Positions 21,522 to 23,534 of a stretch of 23,534 nt of DNA are shown piece by piece. Numbering within the stretch: position 1 is the stretch's first letter; each line of letters starts with the position of its first letter. The stretch is from Ruminococcus sp. UBA4321 (lineage in GTDB: Bacteria; Bacillota; Clostridia; Oscillospirales; Ruminococcaceae): assembly GCA_002393815.1 (NCBI GenBank), contig DGUB01000046.1, positions 1 through 23,534 of the forward strand, read 5' to 3'. The position numbers were made by a program, and so were the translations under genes. The notes beneath the pieces are model-generated. The model ran no database searches and was not told the origin of the DNA. It was given only the letters and a program-made list of their open reading frames with translations.

Positions 21522-23294
21522 ATGTATTTACAGCAGGGATTTTCAGACAATCCGCAGACCAGTGACGCACTCGGCATAGAAGTCTGCTGTCAGGGAATTG
21601 CGGATTTCGTCCGCACATGCAGTACGCCTATGACACTGGCAATTCAGGGAGACTGGGGAACAGGCAAAACCACTGCCATGAACCTGATTGGAAACTGTTT
21701 ACAGAAAGCACATCTGGAGGGCGTTTGCATGATTACGTTCAATACATGGCAGTTTTCCGTTCTGAACGAGAACGAAAAACTGATTGTTGACCTGATGAAT
21801 GTCATGCTTGCCCGTCTGGAAGAATGGAGTACACAGTTCGGCTTGCAGGAGAATCAGGACGTACAGGAAGCTTTGTTCAATTCCCGGAAATGGATTCGGG
21901 GCTTGCAGATTGCGGCTTCTGTGGTGCTGAAAACTGCCCGGCAGTTCGTGGCGGAACGCTTTCCCGGTCTGGTGGGAACCGCTGTGAATGAGGTCATCAA
22001 TGCTGTCGAAACCGCACCGGAACAGCCCCAAAAATCCGAAGAAACCGTCAGCAGAACTGAAATTGCTGCCAATCTCAAAGACAGTATCGGAGTGGCAATT
22101 CAAAGAATTCTGGAATCTTCCGGCGCAGGTGACAGAATTTATGTCTTTATTGATGACCTTGACCGCCTCGAACCCCGGACAGCTGTCGAACTTCTGGAAG
22201 GTCTGAAAAATTTTGCCGATTTTGAAAACTGTGTGTTTCTTCTCGCCGTTGACCGGGAAGTTGTGGAACGCGGTCTGCAAAACAAGTACGGCAATGATTT
22301 CGATAAACAGAAAGCCCGTAACTTCTTCGATAAGATGATTCAAGTGCCGTTTTCGCTTCCGGTCAGTGCCTATGATATGAATCAGTATATCCGGAGTTTT
22401 ATTTCCGGCAGTGATGAGATTGTGAATCAGTATGTGCATCTGCTTTCGGTATTCCGGGAACGCAATCCCCGGACGATTAAGCGCAGTTTCAATGTATTGC
22501 AGCTGAATGAATGTATCGAAACTGCCAAATCCGGACAGAAGCTTTCTCCGGAACAGCGTCTGAAATTATATGCCGTTCTTCTGCTTCAGCTTGAACACCG
22601 CGAAGATTTCGAGGAAATCAGCATGGAAATTGAAAACCACAGCGCGGAAATCGAAACACAGGACTACAGGAATTTCTGCAAAAGTCTGTATCAGCTTGTC
22701 TATCCGCAGGATGATGAGGATTCTGTTTCAAGAATGGCTTATCTTCCGGAAATTCTTCGTTTATTTTTCAATTTTCAGGAGGAAGATGCCAGTCAGACAC
22801 AGGACGCACAGATTCAGGAATTTATTGATTTTGTCAGCCGTACAAGGGCGGCTTCCTCTCCGGCAGAAGCAGAACCGCTCCGCAGAGTGCGCGTGATGCA
22901 GAAGCTCTACCGCACACTGAAAGCGCATTCTGCCCTGAAATTCTCTCCGCAGTGGAATCAGCTGACTCCCGAACAGGAACGCACGCTTGCAGAATCCGGA
23001 AAGCCTGTCCGCCTGACTGCCGAACTTGACGGGCAGATGCGTATCAAGCTGACATGGAGCGGCGGAGAATCTCTGCTGAATCTGACAGTTTATCAGCCCG
23101 GCAACAGAAAAAAAGTATTCCGGGGCGTGGAAGATAATTTCTGTGACCTGGCGCGTACTACAGGGAAAAAGCCGCATCAGTACGGCTATTACTGGATAGA
23201 GGGGCAGAGAATTGCCGTTTCGGAATTTTCTTCCTATCAGGAGAACGGCGCACTGGATACGCTTCTGGAAAACTGCGGCATTTTTCACGAATAA
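21522..23294 (+). CDS. KAP-family P-loop NTPase
   Basis: The 590-residue protein shows the KAP NTPase plan: Walker A GDWGTGKT (43-50), NTWQF soon after, Walker B VFIDDLDRLEP (about 208-218), FLLAVDREVV (239-248), the family hallmark FFDKMIQVPFSLP (about 268-280) and NPRTIKRSFN (315-324). Many KAP proteins insert membrane helices between the Walker motifs; here the insert (about 125-180) is only amphipathic, so this one is probably soluble or peripheral. A C-terminal domain of about 170 residues, including a beta-rich part near residue 500, is unassigned. KAP NTPases occur in plasmid-borne phage exclusion (PifA type) and other conflict roles. The ATG at 21522 is chosen over the TTG at 21513 because AAAGGAG lies nine bases upstream. 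It is 20 nt after the ECF gene and in the same operon. Confidence 0.88.
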   Translation: MYLQQGFSDNPQTSDALGIEVCCQGIADFVRTCSTPMTLAIQGDWGTGKTTAMNLIGNCLQKAHLEGVCMITFNTWQFSVLNENEKLIVDLMNVMLARLEEWSTQFGLQENQDVQEALFNSRKWIRGLQIAASVVLKTARQFVAERFPGLVGTAVNEVINAVETAPEQPQKSEETVSRTEIAANLKDSIGVAIQRILESSGAGDRIYVFIDDLDRLEPRTAVELLEGLKNFADFENCVFLLAVDREVVERGLQNKYGNDFDKQKARNFFDKMIQVPFSLPVSAYDMNQYIRSFISGSDEIVNQYVHLLSVFRERNPRTIKRSFNVLQLNECIETAKSGQKLSPEQRLKLYAVLLLQLEHREDFEEISMEIENHSAEIETQDYRNFCKSLYQLVYPQDDEDSVSRMAYLPEILRLFFNFQEEDASQTQDAQIQEFIDFVSRTRAASSPAEAEPLRRVRVMQKLYRTLKAHSALKFSPQWNQLTPEQERTLAESGKPVRLTAELDGQMRIKLTWSGGESLLNLTVYQPGNRKKVFRGVEDNFCDLARTTGKKPHQYGYYWIEGQRIAVSEFSSYQENGALDTLLENCGIFHE

Positions 23295-23299
23295 GCTTC

Positions 23300-23329
23300 T
23301 TGACATTCGTCCGGCGGTTATGCTATAAT
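23300..23329 (+). promoter_or_regulatory. Promoter of the metallophosphoesterase gene
   Basis: TTGACA (23300-23305) and TATAAT (23324-23329) are 18 bases apart, and the -10 is preceded by TGC (extended -10). It starts five bases after the stop of the KAP gene, leaving no room for a terminator, so read-through is possible. Confidence 0.8.
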
Positions 23330-23365
23330 ATTATCAGAACAAAAGATTGCCGGAGGCGAAAAGTT

Positions 23366-23534
23366 ATGGTTTATGTAACAGGAGACATGCACGGCGAATG
23401 GGAAAGATTTAAAGACAAATCCATCCGCCGGCTCAGAAAAGGAGACACCCTGATAATCTGCGGAGATTTCGGCTTTATCTGGGACGACAGCCGGAAAGAA
23501 AAACAGATACTGAAAAAAATGTCAGAACTGCCGT
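23366..23534 (+). CDS. Metallophosphoesterase (calcineurin-like), N-terminal part (runs off the window)
   Basis: Fifty-six residues are visible. The product opens with VTGDMHGEW, the GDxHG metal-binding motif of calcineurin-like phosphoesterases, and continues to LIICGDFGFIW (the GDxxG/GDxGxxW form of the second metal motif). The spacing is that of small bacterial serine/threonine protein phosphatase-like enzymes; the substrate cannot be told from this fragment. A GGAGG site lies before the ATG at 23366, and its own promoter is directly upstream. No link to the preceding operon is visible apart from proximity. Confidence 0.88.
   Translation, partial: MVYVTGDMHGEWERFKDKSIRRLRKGDTLIICGDFGFIWDDSRKEKQILKKMSELP

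Noticed and set aside
1..23534. Mobile element or phage origin of the central operon
   Set aside because: No transposase, integrase, terminal repeats, tRNA or att-like duplication was found, and the codon style looks the same in all parts; transfer remains possible but is not supported by the sequence.

Overview
The window looks like chromosomal DNA from an anaerobic Gram-positive gut bacterium of the Oscillospirales, most probably Ruminococcus-like. This rests on a type I dockerin repeat pair, several lipoproteins, near-consensus sigma-A promoters with 17-bp spacers, strong AGGAGG-type ribosome binding sites and intermediate GC. No rRNA, tRNA, CRISPR array, transposase or integrase was seen. 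The taxonomic call is inference.

Left part (1-5571). A partial solute-binding lipoprotein of an ABC transporter is translationally coupled (ATGA) to a Cache-type membrane sensor that lacks any output domain. A divergent promoter region (1288-1476) separates this pair from a secreted, C-terminally anchored, propeller-like protein (1477-2655). That gene converges on a P1B-type metal ATPase operon (a small DUF6110-like protein followed by the ATPase) across a bidirectional hairpin terminator. The ATPase promoter carries an 11-bp direct repeat with 19-bp spacing. A 60-residue acidic protein with its own terminator and an upstream 10-bp palindrome follows.

Centre (5572-18761, minus strand). Eleven genes lie head to tail with gaps of at most 28 nt and six overlaps, downstream of one consensus promoter (18816-18844). 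They read as one 13-kb envelope operon. In transcription order they are: a lipoprotein; a membrane-anchored dockerin; a lipidated penicillin-binding-type transpeptidase with all three catalytic motifs; a four-TM protein with a degenerate LytR-CpsA-Psr-like domain; a SEDS (FtsW/RodA) glycosyltransferase homologue with altered signature motifs; a single-TM PBP-like protein that keeps the pedestal-type N-terminal region but has no transpeptidase domain; a two-TM helical protein; a soluble protein with a Pro/Lys linker; a zinc-ribbon TRAFAC-type GTPase; a C-terminally anchored partner resembling GTPase-associated GAP1 proteins; and a second lipoprotein. The simplest reading is a dedicated peptidoglycan or surface-polymer machine controlled from the cytoplasm by a GTPase module. 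I do not recognise this combination as a described system, and it is the main discovery candidate of the window.

Right part (18762-23534, plus strand). A divergent consensus promoter drives three genes: a large extracellular protein joining an alpha/alpha-toroid domain to a DUF4430 (transcobalamin C-terminal-like) domain, an ECF transporter S component, and a KAP-family P-loop NTPase. The first two suggest cobalamin or related corrinoid capture and import, with a domain plan like animal intrinsic factor. The KAP NTPase in the same operon is unexpected. A new promoter then starts a metallophosphoesterase gene that runs off the window.
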